The notes under the pieces are model-generated. The model did not search any database and was not told where the DNA came from. It was given only the letters and a program-made list of their open reading frames with translations. Positions 9,260 to 21,064 of a stretch of 64,000 nucleotides of DNA are shown here, piece after piece. A program made the position numbers and the translations under genes. The DNA lies in the NCBI GenBank assembly GCA_013399875.1, contig VXAZ01003882.1:496001-560000 (forward strand), given 5' to 3'. This DNA is from Gymnorhina tibicen (taxonomy: Eukaryota; Chordata; Aves; Passeriformes; Artamidae). Numbering within the stretch: position 1 is the first letter of the stretch; the number at the start of each line of letters is the position of its first letter.

Positions 9260-12200
9260 GTTGTGGTCTTGCATTTCACCGGACAGTATTGACCCACCTA
9301 GCAGGTGTTAATCATAAATTGTATTAATCTGAACAAGTTTTACCACTGCTGCTCTATTGCCAGTGTAACTCACTAGAAATACTCAAAATTCGAGTCTGGG
9401 AGGAATGCTTTAGAGAAACAATATTTCTCTAGAATTTATGTTGCACGCACAAAACAGGTATGGAGTTACAGAGCAGAGATTGTATATTAATAGATCCTGT
9501 CTCCAAAGAGCAGCAGGGATTGGGTTCTAAACATCTTCAGTATCTGAAGCAACATTTATTAAATTTAAAACAAAGATTTTGAAGTCCAAAAGCAGTTCTG
9601 GTGTAAAACTTACCTGAGTTTTAACATCAAGACTCTAGAAAAATAATTACATGTAAACATGCAGAAAGAAACAGACATGACTTTGAAGAAGGGCTCCCCT
9701 CCCATTCTCCTTGCTATCATAAATAATTCATTATTCAGATGTTCCACTGGAGCAACACTTGCATTTCTAAAAGGTACCTTTCAGTGTATGCATAGATAAT
9801 GCTTGAAGGTCTATCCCTCTGTGAGATCTAATAAAATTACATACTTAGTGTAGCAGCATAAGACTACAGTCAAATACTCTTAAGCATGCTAACACTGGTA
9901 TGAAAAAGTTATCTTTAGAACAGTTTTCTAATTAAATGAATCACCTGCTCGAATAACTTTGCCCTCTGCTGAGTGGAACCAAAATGCAGTTTCTTTTAAA
10001 CAGATGATGTTTGAAATATTAGTAAAGATTTCAGCAAGTTTATACAGCTGAGTATTTTTCACACAGTATTTTTCATATTAATAAGAGTGAAATTTCATAT
10101 ATTCTGAAGTGGCATTTATGTTGAACTGTTGTATGGGAAAAAAAGGACTGTATCTTCAAGGCACACCACAAACAAAAATCAGGCAGTTCCTGTAATTAGT
10201 ATAGTTCTATGTTGGAAATGCTCCAAAATATTTTTATTACTGAAAATAATGGTCAATACATGGAAAATTTTTTAAGGAAATGCTATAAAAGTACAGACAA
10301 TAAATTGTGGCTTTTAAAAATACGTGGTACAAAACAACAGGGTCACAGTTCATCTGTTATGAAATTTAAGCTCATGGTTATGAAATTAAGGCATTCTCAT
10401 AATAATGACAAAAGGTACTCTGCTGTTGAGTTTGTACCACCTTGGCTGTCTCCTTATTCATGGTCAGTCTCACCAAGCAGGAATAGCATAAAAAACATCC
10501 CAAGTATTCACACTCAGTAAAGAAAGACTCAGAATATTCCTTTATTCTGCATTAGTGTAAACCCAGTAATAACGACATTATTAATTAGGTTCAACGTTTA
10601 CTGGGTTTACTAGCTGTGAATAAAATCTGAATCTCAAAATCCCCTGATACCAATATTCACAGACCCAGAAAGCTGTACGTGCATCTTTCCCTACACAGTG
10701 TTTGTCTTTTCCTCTTGCTTGGGTTCCAAGATACAAGCCAGTAACTATGGGGCTACATCACCTGTTTTTAACATGAAGAGCTCTTCATCCAGAACTGGTG
10801 TAAAGCAAGATGTGATTACTGTGCTGAGCTGCTGAAGGCTGGGTATCAGGCACGTGAAATGAGCTAATGTTTAGGATCAACAAAGGAGTCTACATGCAAA
10901 TCTTACTTTTCTTCTATGACATTAGGCAAACATTTTAAAGCAACCCTAGCAAAAGTAATGCTAAAAGTTTTTATATTCTTGAAGTTATGTACATTTTAGG
11001 CCAAAGTTAATTAGCGTTAGCCTAATGCTAATTGAAACTAATGCTTCAGCTTTCTAAAAATTACCTGTTTGCTGTACAATGTATGTCAATATGTAACAGA
11101 AGCTCCATTCACAAGATACGCAGGTTGGACTGAATGTCAGAAGTCTACATTTTTCATAGCTTCTGGACAAAAATCAGCATGATCTGTCCTATATAGAAAT
11201 TTAGTTATATGATAAACTATGCCTGAAGTAGGCACATAAAGATTGATATTTGTATTTAGTTATTTTTGGACTGGCATATTTTGTTCTGCTTGAGCAGTGC
11301 TGCTGCAACTGCAATAAAGCCCAAAGAAATTACAGCAGCATGCAGATGACTGCAACGAAAAGAAACAGGTTTGATTTATCTGACCAAATAAAATAATAAA
11401 TTAAAGATGCACTGGATTACATTGACATCAAAACCTGTGGCATTTTGTTACTTCTGCTGACAATAACCTTCAAGGTTAAGTAGTTTTACCTGCAATACTA
11501 AGAATTAAGTAGCAAGCTTAAGCTGTAAAGAGTGATCCTGAGTGAAAGACCTCCCAGAATGAGAAAGAAGCGCAAGACAGCTTGCACTTTCGTTGTAAAA
11601 AGAACTTCATATTTGAAATCGGTAAATAATGTTCCCATTAAAAAAAAAAAAGACAAAAAAAAAGGAAAATGTTTTTGAAGTGATTACTTTTTTAAACTCC
11701 CTCACTTTTCATAGAAAAGAAATCTAGTCTTGGACCAGCTACCAGGAAAATCCTTGAAAAGTCAAAATCCCTGTCAGATATAGCTGTGGTCAAAGAGGAC
11801 CATAATGGGGGTCTGTATCTTTCTAGCCACTGCATCTAAATCCATCAGGGATGAGGAGTTTCCCACTGCTGGGATTCACATCCCTGTAGGAGCTGAGCTG
11901 CTGGGGCAGGCTGCGCTGCAGCGGCAGAGCAGAGGCTTTGTCCGCTCAGCTGCTTTTGTTGATTCTACTTCAAGCCGATGGGTGGTAGTACAGCCTAAAG
12001 ATGGTAGTACGGACTCCAGCTCCAGCTGATCTTGGAGATTTTGGGAGTTTATCCTGACTTTCTTGCTTGATGTTGTCTACTCACAAACTCTTTCAATGCT
12101 GGTCATTTTTATGATTTTGAAAAACTCTGAAGTGGTATGCGAGTGGTCCATGATGTCTTAAAAGTGGTGAGGAACAAGCAAAACAGAGAAAAGGGGAACA

Positions 12201-14689
12201 GAAGGTACTGCTCATGGGCAGTACAGTACAATGCTAGGGAGACAGAATGCAGTCACCTATAGATACAGAGTGTGAAAAGGAAAAAATTGAAATAATGCCT
12301 TTGGAATTATGTCAGACTAAAGGATATGGTAGGAAAACCAAAACATTCTGTCTAAAATCCACATAGAAGACTCAAAACGATATTTCATTTTTGTCAACTT
12401 TAATATTGCTGCAGATTCTTTGGTGGACTATCAAAGTAATAAAAAAATACATGAAAATTGCATAAATAATCATTCCAATGTGCTATATATATGGGATCTT
12501 AAAAAGTCTTTAAAAAAGTATATTAAAAATACAGATACATAAATGTGCCAACAGAGCTAAGAAAATTAACTGAATGTTAGCAAGAATTTCATCAGAGGGT
12601 TCTGTGTGAAAAGACAAAGGGACAAAATTCATGGGGGTAAAGTGCACTCACTGAGAAAAGAAGGATAAGTATCCAATTCGATTTCTCATCTCCCACTGTT
12701 TCAGAAGCTGTAGGTTTCATGAGAATAGCTCAATGCCTACATTACTTAAAAATAAATTAATTGCCATCTGTTCCTTACAGGTGACAGCATCAGGAGTTTC
12801 TTTACAAGCAAGAGGTCTAGAAAGCAACCTTTAACAAAAAACAAAAGCAGAAATTTCCACAATCCTAGGACATTAAAACTGGGGGCTGGCACTAAATATG
12901 ACAGAAGGACCTGAAATATTTCTCTGAATGTGAGTGAATTTAAAAGGTTTGTAGAGAACTGCAGACTGGCAAAAAAGCTGATTCCGATTGATTCATAAAA
13001 AAAAGGAAAAAATGAATGGGAAGAGCGTTATGCAGGAATGGAAGAGGCAGAAAATAGCATAGCCGGCAGATAAGCCAGGGCACGTGCCAAGGTGTGAACT
13101 TGTGGTGACAGAGCTGTGAGCAGCATCAACAGATGAGGGCAAGATCCCTGAACTGGGAGGTATGAATGGAGATCCCCAACAAATATGACATACATACATG
13201 ATGATGTTATTTTTACACAGTTTAGGAGCGCTTTTTTTTTTCCCCTCCAGTGTGCACTATTCCCAAGTACACAGTTTTAGGAGGGGCTTTAACTGTACTA
13301 GAGCTGTGGACCAGTTCTAGTGTGTGTGTCTGGACCAGGCCGCTCTTACTGCCTCTGGTTACTGCCTCTTTCTCGAAAGCAGTAGGACTTGCAGGTGGTT
13401 AACCAGACCATTGGACTGTTCTGGCTAAAAATCAGTCCTGCCAAGCCAAACAGTCCAGCCCCAGCATTGATGTCCTGGCACAAGCGTGAGGGTGTCTTCT
13501 ACTCCCAGCCATCTCCCTGAGAAGGCAAGCAAAGCACTTTCCCTGGTGGTGTCTCCCCATGTACAGCTGGGGAGATGCCTACTATGGAGTTAACATCTGT
13601 TTCCCTCATGTTTCGTGGAGTAGCCCTTTTCTCTGCAGGGATAGCTTTGCAATTTGATTGGAAACACAGAGGGAAAGAAGAACAGAAAAGTAATAAGGTA
13701 TTAGGAATAACCTTCTTGTTGTCATTACAGAGATGTCTGTGTATCCTGCTCAGATGCCTGCTTCCAGCAATATTTTATCAACACAAATGTGGTGGTTCAA
13801 CTGCTAGTGATAAGCACTGCCTTTATTCTTGGTGTCAGAGGTTACTGGGACCTTTTTTGGAAGCGTGCCTGTTGCATCTAAAATCCAGAGTATTATTAAG
13901 CAAAAAAATATTTGGGAGGAAAAATACTAAACAACATAATTGAACAAAAATTGTGTTTTCTTTCTGGATTTATTAGCTAGACTTCTCCTGAATTTAATTG
14001 TGTTTCTGTGGTTGAAGGACAACACGAAGCAGTAGCTTGCATAAGGAAAATGAACTATGATGTTAGCTGACAAGGTAGATGAGCAGTGCCATTGCAAACT
14101 CATTACATGTGCCGGTGAGATAAGTCAAGATTCTGCCGAGTGAGTTGGATGAAATTATGAGGACAGAGTCGATAAAAGAAAGAGGTCAGCAAAATCAGGG
14201 TTGTGTGAGATACCAGTGCCCATCTTGAATAGTGCTCTGTATGTCATTAGTTTGCACCATGGGACTGCCTCTGGGTGTAAAATGGATTCTTTTGGGATTG
14301 AATACAGCCAGAGACTTGCTCAGGAGTTTAGCTGACATGCTGCAACTGCTGTTGGGTATTCACTCCATGCTGCTGGCCATGCACTAGTTTTAGGGGAAGA
14401 TGAAACTCTGTGACACATTAAGCTACAAATCTGCCTGAACTGCTGTGCTGAAGTACTTGCTAGGACAGGCATAGCCCCAAGGTGGCAAACAGCACTCTGC
14501 AGGGGTAAAAAGACTGAACCAAAGCTCTGTGATGAATGCAGATGTGATGGTGCTTGAAAATGGACATTGTGGGAATTGTGAAAAGCCTGATGTAAATGTC
14601 AGGTAGGAAGGCTGCTGGAGAGGAGATGATGGAGGGATAGACATAGATCTTCTAACTGGAGTGAGTTCAGTTCAGTTCAGGTCCACAAA
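9260..14689. other. Intergenic, no gene seen
   Basis: AT-rich unique sequence between BLOC1S4 and GLIPR2. Short open frames (10209-10520, 11805-12029, 13575-13943) show no family motif, and I reject them as genes. Structural details: a 13-bp perfect inverted repeat at 10557-10610 and a 12-bp imperfect palindrome at 11009-11033. Confidence 0.6.
10557..10610. repeat. 13-bp perfect inverted repeat, 28-bp loop
   Basis: GTAAACCCAGTAA at 10557-10569 is the exact reverse complement of TTACTGGGTTTAC at 10598-10610. The flanks carry further partial pairing (TAG..CTA). It could be a hairpin or the ends of a small element; function unknown. Confidence 0.8.
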
Positions 14690-14885
14690 GACAGTGAAGG
14701 AACTGGAACATCTCCTTTGAGGAATGTCTGAGAGAACTGGGATGGTTCATCCTGAAGAAGACTCAGGGGCGATCTCATCAATGTGTATAAATACCTGAAG
14801 GGAGGGAGTGGAGGAGAGGGAGACAAGCACTTCTCAGCAGTGCCCGCTGGTAGGACAAGAGGCAATGTGCACAAAAATAAAATCT
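14690..14885 (+). mobile_element. CR1 LINE internal/3' fragment
   Basis: A diverged match to the CR1 segment that reads ..GAGGAATGTCTGAGAGAACTGGG..TTCATCCTGAAGAAGA..GGGGCGATCTCATCA..TATAAATACCTGAAGG..GGACAAGAGGCAATG. It is truncated at both ends. Confidence 0.8.
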
Positions 14886-15072
14886 TGCCAAAGCACCTTC
14901 TCTGTTGCATCCCACATCCATATTTTTGAACCGTGTTCCCACAAGCTTCTTTTAATATCCTCTTATTCTTTTAATGGAGAACACAATCAACAGTCATGAG
15001 CCATCTGTGTTGCTCATCCTCTTGTAGTAATGTCTGTAATTTCCTTTTCCGTGATTTCTTCCGTTGGCTGAA

Positions 15073-15190
15073 GAATCATAGAGTGGCCTGGGTTTGAAGG
15101 GACCTTAAAGATCATCTGATTCCACCCCCCCACCATGGGCGGGGATAATTTCCTCTAGAACAGGTTGCTTAAAGCCCTGTTATTTTGTGT
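15073..15190 (-). mobile_element. CR1 LINE 3' fragment
   Basis: Starts as the reverse complement of a CR1 terminus (GAATCATAGAGTGGCCTGG, then AAGGGACCTTAAAGATCATC) and runs into ACCATGGGCGGG..AACAGGTTGCTTAAAGCCC. Short and 5'-truncated. Confidence 0.85.
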
Positions 15191-15199
15191 ATGAAGCTT

Positions 15200-16420
15200 C
15201 CATGACCTTGCTGCCTTTCTCAGATCTTTTTCCACTTCTGCTGTATCCTATTTGAGATCAGAAAACTAGGACTACCCACGTAATTTAAGGCAGAAGCAAA
15301 TCAGAGGTTTAAACAGTACGACAACCTGCCTTTTTCTTGTTTCTTCTCTAGTTATTTCCCAATACCAGATGTGCTTTCTTGTCTTCGTCTGAGTGTTTAA
15401 ACTGATGGTTTCCAGAACCTATCAGAGTTGTGTGATCTCATTCATGAGTAACTGCTGAAATTTACTTTCTGACTCATAATGTGGTTCATGTACAAGGATA
15501 TTTTAATGTAATAGCTAAATTTGTGGCTGTTAAGCAGGAGCTACTTCCAATCAGTAGGATGAGGTTTTGCTAAAACAAAGGTTTAGCAAAATCAGATATA
15601 AAAAGTAGTAGATTGTGGGGCAATGCACAAGAAGGCAGGTGCTGCGTAGGTCAGTGTGTTTGGGTGGATACACCACTACTCGAGGTCAGCAACTGGCCTA
15701 GTTGTCTGAGCCCTTTGTGCTCACCTGGGCTGTCATTTGCCTTTTCTTATCATAGCTACAGAGCAGTGGTCTTGGTAGAATGGTGTTTAAACTCAATCTG
15801 AGGTACTGTGCTGAAGCAGAGAGTCCATGAAGCATGCTCCAGATACTGTTCAGCCCACTGCAGCCTTGGAGGAGAGAGGTAACACTGAAGAAATTACAGA
15901 AACTCTCTTTCTTTTCAGTGCTCCCAAATCCTTCTTTGTATCACAAGCCTGTCCAGGGTGTCTTCTTCTCTCCCTCTTTCCCTTAACTCCTCTGTGTCCT
16001 GAGGCTGAGCTGCCTCTTACACAGCCTCTTTTCTCCCTGGTAGGGTGGAGGGGAAGCACTCTGAGCATCTGGACAGGTGGGAAGCGGCATTTCCTATGGA
16101 GGCTCCTGCTTTGAGCTATTTGAGAGAAAGCATGCTTTAGAGTTTTACTCTGATTCTTTTGTGAAGCAAGAACCCCCGTAGTTCGAGCCATGCTGAGGAA
16201 CATCCCAAGACTGAAGCAGGCATTTCACTGCCCTGCTCTGGTGAGATCTGTGTGCTTTTACGCTCAGATATTTAGATGAGCCTGAAGAACGTCAGCTGGG
16301 CAGGTGCTGGGTGTCTTGAGAGAATGGCAGTGCTTGTGCCGCACTCCTTTGGACAACAATACTCACACATTTTGTTCCCCAAACCTTTGCTTGGAATCCA
16401 GCCCTTGAGACTATTGTTGG
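15200..16420. other. Intergenic, no gene seen
   Basis: Unique sequence with no recognisable exon or repeat. The overlapping open frames on both strands at 15827-16203 carry no known motif. Confidence 0.5.
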
Positions 16421-16429
16421 TTCCAAGCC

Positions 16430-16510
16430 CCACCGTGGCAGGGGGATTGGAACTAGATGATCTTTAATGTCCCTTCCAACCCAAACCATTCTGTAATTCT
16501 ATGATGATGA
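16430..16510 (+). mobile_element. CR1 LINE 3' end
   Basis: GGAACTAGATGATCTTTAA, then CCCTTCCAACCCAAACCATT and CTGTAATTCTATGATGATGA: the canonical avian CR1 3' terminus, sense strand. Only the last 80 bases or so are preserved. Confidence 0.9.
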
Positions 16511-19500
16511 TTAATCATGCGCTACTTTTATCTTGCAGTGTGTAGGAAGTTGAAGTCAATGACTATTCTGCAATCACAGTCTGCTGTTTTCTGTATGAGG
16601 GGTTTGTGGATGTGGCCATCTGATAACAGCACAGTGCTGATGAAAGAGGTATAGCCTTGCTTTTGCACTCTTCCTCTTTTCAGCTCAGTTCTTTTCATTC
16701 TCTTCAGTAACTGAACATTATGGTCAAACTGAAGAGCAGTATCTTGTCTTGCAAGGAAAATTAACATCTCCAACTGTGTTCAAGTTGACTTTTTGTGATC
16801 TGCTACACAACCTGGCTTAATTCACAGGTGAAATGGCAATACCAGTAGAGAGCCCAGAAGCAAAGCCTTGCAAAACTGTAAGAGGAGGAATATTCTCCAA
16901 TGTTCTACCATTATTTTTTGTCCCATTTTCCTTTTCCATTTTTAAAAATAAGCAGTTTTCTTGTTGCCTGATACAGCTTTGTGCATAATTTTACAGTTCA
17001 CTCATGGTTCTTGTCTCTATACAGGGTGTTATTCCTGTGTGATGTTTTTATAGTCATATCAATACTGTTGGTCCTTAGAGTTGCTTGTTAAGGGTGTTTG
17101 GGGAAAACAGATTTGTTACATTTAAAATTGCTCACAAACTTTTTGTCTGCATGGTTTGACTTGTGGAGAGACTGCTCAGTGTTGTATTTAAAAGAAGGAT
17201 GGGATGTATCCACACCTCCCTGGCAGGGCCTACGTGTCACAGTATTGTCATATGTCTGTCCCAGTCAGCGTGGACACCTAATTGTGCCTGATAGATGCCA
17301 ACTGATGGAATGAATTAATGACTCAAAACATTGATGATGACAGGTATTTGCATCAACTGGGCCCATGAGAGCGTGCACATGTGAAAAGGTTCATCTCAGG
17401 CTTTCTTAAATGTGTCTGAACCTGCCTGCAAGCAATCGGGGATCTGCACAGGCAGCAGCTGGCTGGCTGTTACTTCCTCACTTGCACTGCTGCTGGAACA
17501 GAAATCTGCAGGCTGAAATCCACGATGCTACTGGGGCCCTCACAACAGGCACACAGCTACTGTGGAGCCCTGCTGAAGGGGGTGCCCTTGCCAGATGGAA
17601 GGGGGTATTCAGCTCTGTGCAGGCAGACCTCTGGGAAGACAACAGGTAACCTCGGATCTGCCTGGGGCTCCTTGCTCTATCAAAAAGACATCTGTTTTGT
17701 CCTGAATTTCTACAGATTTAGCCATATATGGCTGGCTGGTAGAAGGTCCCAGAGGAATGTCGAAGGCTGTCAGCACGTGGCTGTGAAGACCAAGCTGTAT
17801 GAGACAGCAGGCAGCAGCAGCAGCAGCACAATCCCAGCTGGGCCCAGAAATCCACACTGCCACTTCCACCACTGGCCTTGCCAGGTCCACAGCCCTGGGG
17901 CAACCTGTGGGGCACCACAGGAGTGCCTGTGGCTACCCAGGGCTGGTCACAATGCAAACAGCAGGTCACACGGGGCAGGCTGGGCACAGGAGAAAGAGAG
18001 GTGCAGGAAGCTTCCAGAAGAAACAGGAAAGCAAAGAAGGGAAGTATCTGGTGGCACCAGAGGAGGTTGTGAGACTGTGAGCATTAGGATCAGTCACATC
18101 AAGGTAAAGAGAAGTGGCTGATGTGAGTGGGTGAAATGGATTCGCTTTGTTAGGAGGAAAGGGAAGATAGGATAGAAGGAGGAATATTTTGTCATCTGAA
18201 TGGCCCAGAATCAGTCTCACACCAAACTTTTAGTCACAGATTTTCAGGATGCATATGAAATAGCTCTACTGCAGATGAGTTATCACTAACCCCCCTGGCT
18301 GTAATGATTCATGCACTTCCTTTTAAATTCCATTTTTCCTTCTCATGTGCTCTATAACCTATTTCCAGAAAGAGTATTTGTTACACTAGTCTTTACTAGT
18401 TAAATGTTACATTTTCTAGCTAACTGTTTTTGTTCTGCTTTGCTTTTAACAGGAAGATGAAACAAGTAAAAATTAGTCTGTCCACATAGTACCTTTTTTT
18501 TGCACCTTTTGCAGAAACATTTAGTAGGTGTTGCCATAGGAGGCAGAATGCTGAACTATCTGACTGCACAGGGCATTTCTGTATCTGTGAGATAGTTTCC
18601 AGTGCCTACTGTTGGATAATACCAATGTCATCCTAATGTTTTCTCTGTGTAAAGGAATCATGCAGTAATTAAACAAACATGAATTTGGAGGTGCTTTGAT
18701 ACATCATAAAGCAAATGCAAAATCCTGTTTGTTACCATTCACATTCATTTGATACTGCCTGAAACTGGTAAAAGGATATTAATGACTTACAGCTTGAAAA
18801 TTTCACTAGCAATGGCTTTTATTTAATCATTCTCATTATTTTCAAAGGCTTGTTTGCATACTTAATTGTTAGTGGACATACCTCCTCCACATTCCCATCT
18901 AATAATATTCTTCAGTAATATTCTTTAGCATGGAACTTTCAGCAGGTGATGTTAAAATACTGAAAAAGCCCAGCTCCCTCCTTCCTCTTTGCTTTTGTGT
19001 GTCTCAGCTTACACTGCTTTCCTGTCTTTGATGAGTCATTGCATTTACTTTGCACTGATACTTTCACATTTGAGACCTGAGCAGTAATTCTGATTGCCTT
19101 TTCTGATCAGAAAAAGCACCATTTTTTCCCCCTGTATGTATCACTGGATTTTTGTCAGATCAGAGAAACCCTCTTTTCCAAGTTGTGATTTCACAGGATG
19201 TTGTGTCAATGGCATGCAGGTGTATCTGGTCCCTTTTGAAGGTGCTTGATGCTGTTTCCTAGTAGCAGTCCAGGTCCTGAAGGGATGTTGCTTTATAATT
19301 CAGCTGAATATTATAAAGATCTAAACTATCTACAGTATACTATACTGTACTGATACTATAAACAGTATAAAATATAACAATCCAGTATGAGAATATAAAT
19401 GAACATTTCAAACACCAGAGACTCCCAACTATACAAATATAAAATCCCTTTTACTCCTTGTTACGGGCATAGGGTGGCACTGGCTATTGCTGAGCACTGA

Positions 19501-20780
19501 TGTATGTCCTAGGAGTGGTACAGCCCAGAATTTCGAGTTTAGCAGAGCGTTTTAAGAGACTAGGAACCACAGACTGGCCCATGGTTTTTTATTTGCTGCA
19601 AGCAAATAAAACAGCAGCTTTTTCTGTTAGGGCTCTGATAGTACCAGCTCCAGCTCTCCACCCTGCTTCTCAGCCAACTACTGCCACTTGCAGCAGAGAG
19701 ACTGGGAAGAAACTTCCTTCCGCACCTTCTCTAACCTCTTTCTCCTGCTCTGCTGCCTGCCTTGCTACCAGCAAAGGAAAATGTCACGCAGCTATTAAGA
19801 TTAATGTGGTCTCACACCCTGCGGTTTCTGCCTCTGCGTGGTGATCAGTTGCCCTCATGCCTTGTCTCAGTGAACCCATCAGCTGCCAGTGACACTCTCT
19901 CAACCTGTGTTTCAGCCCTGCCAGTGAAGAAGGGAAGAGGAGCAGTGTGTTGGTGAAGGGATGTTGCCTTTCCCCACCTGCTGCTGCTGCTTGGTTAAGA
20001 AGAAAAAAACCCCTATCCCTGCATCTTTTTTTTTTTCTTTTCTTATCATGGAACTGAGCCTACAGAGGTGGACAAAGGATAATTAAAACCCGCTGAGCCG
20101 GCAGACTTGGCACAAAACCAAGAAGAACCTTGAAATATTGAAAGGTGTTGTAAAACATTGGGAAGCATTAACCTCAGATGATTTTTCGTGATGATGAGAA
20201 GATGAAAGTTGGAAACACGTAACTGAATTATTGTTTGTAGATATGCAGCACTTCTGAAGTTAAATCAAAGTGCCATGTTCGCTGTAGTTAAAGTACTTAA
20301 TATTTGCCAGATTCGCTTGAGGCATTCGATGTAATGTGAAGATAACAGTGGCACAGCGTGCTTACACAGATTAAATGAGACATACTCCCATCCAACGCTT
20401 TTCACTGAAACATACCATCAGCACGGTTCCTCTTTAACCTGCAAAACCTTATTTTACTAATACCTTCTACAGATTGTGTTGTAACAGTGCAGGAAGTGAT
20501 TCATTTTAGACATAAAAATGTAGTTATACTGCAAAGTGCTTTATCACTCTTCTGTTTCAACTTTACGTACAGCAAGTGGGTAAAACTTCAACAGCATTAA
20601 GGTGTGTGAATTCGCCCCATAGGCTATGCCCACTGTGGCAGCAGAACTATTTGTCAGCAGAATTTTTTTCTCACAGCCTACTCTTATCAGAAGACAGATG
20701 CGATTACTAAGCTAAAATGGTATGTGAAAACATATGGTGTTTTGGAGCTGCTTGGTTACTGTGGAGGATAAATAGCTCCT
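16511..20780. other. Intergenic, no gene seen
   Basis: A somewhat GC-richer block at 17400-18100 contains a short (CAG)n run around 17808-17827 and several chance open frames. The rest is AT-rich. No exon, RNA gene or known repeat was recognised. Confidence 0.5.
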
Positions 20781-20799
20781 GACCCTAAACAGGATCTTT

Positions 20800-21051
20800 T
20801 TGTGAAAAAAGAGCGGTGTCCCCATGCCTTATAAAGGCATGGGCAGGCTTATTCCAGCGCTCAAGAAGGGGCGGTAGTGGGTTCGTGCTGCTGAGTTTTT
20901 TTCCAGCAGCGGTCGCGGGCGAATGAAGAAGTTGAGCTGAAACTGCGAACGCTTCATCCCGGCACTTAGCGGCAAAACTCAATCAAGAGAGGACGAAGCA
21001 GGTGAAATCCAAAAAAAAAAAAAACAAACCAGAAACGAAACCCACTTGGTC
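20800..21051 (+). promoter_or_regulatory. GLIPR2: GLIPR2 core promoter and 5' UTR (candidate)
   Basis: A TATAAA at 20830-20835 is followed by a GC-box-like GGGGCGGTAG (20868-20877) and about 200 bases of moderately GC-rich sequence leading to the ATG at 21052. The A-run at 21011-21024 would lie in the 5' UTR. The TATA box sits in the loop and inner stem of a perfect hairpin at 20821-20843. The transcription start is inferred; if the TATA box is used it would be near 20860. Confidence 0.45.
20821..20843. repeat. Perfect 10-bp hairpin spanning a TATA box
   Basis: CCCATGCCTT (20821-20830), loop ATA, AAGGCATGGG (20834-20843). The arms are exact reverse complements and the TATAAA motif straddles the loop. 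Confidence 0.9.
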
Positions 21052-21064
21052 ATGGGGAAATCAG
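21052..21064 (+). CDS. GLIPR2: GLIPR2 coding exon 1 (MGKS + split codon)
   Basis: Only 13 coding bases (ATG GGG AAA TCA G) before the donor GTGAGC. It is far too short for ORF prediction but matches the family N-terminus exactly and supplies the myristoylation glycine. The split Ala codon is completed by CT at 33413. Intron phase 1. Confidence 0.85.

Noticed and set aside
17400..18121. Cluster of overlapping ORFs with a (CAG)n run
   Set aside because: Frames overlap on both strands without domain content; they reflect local GC content.
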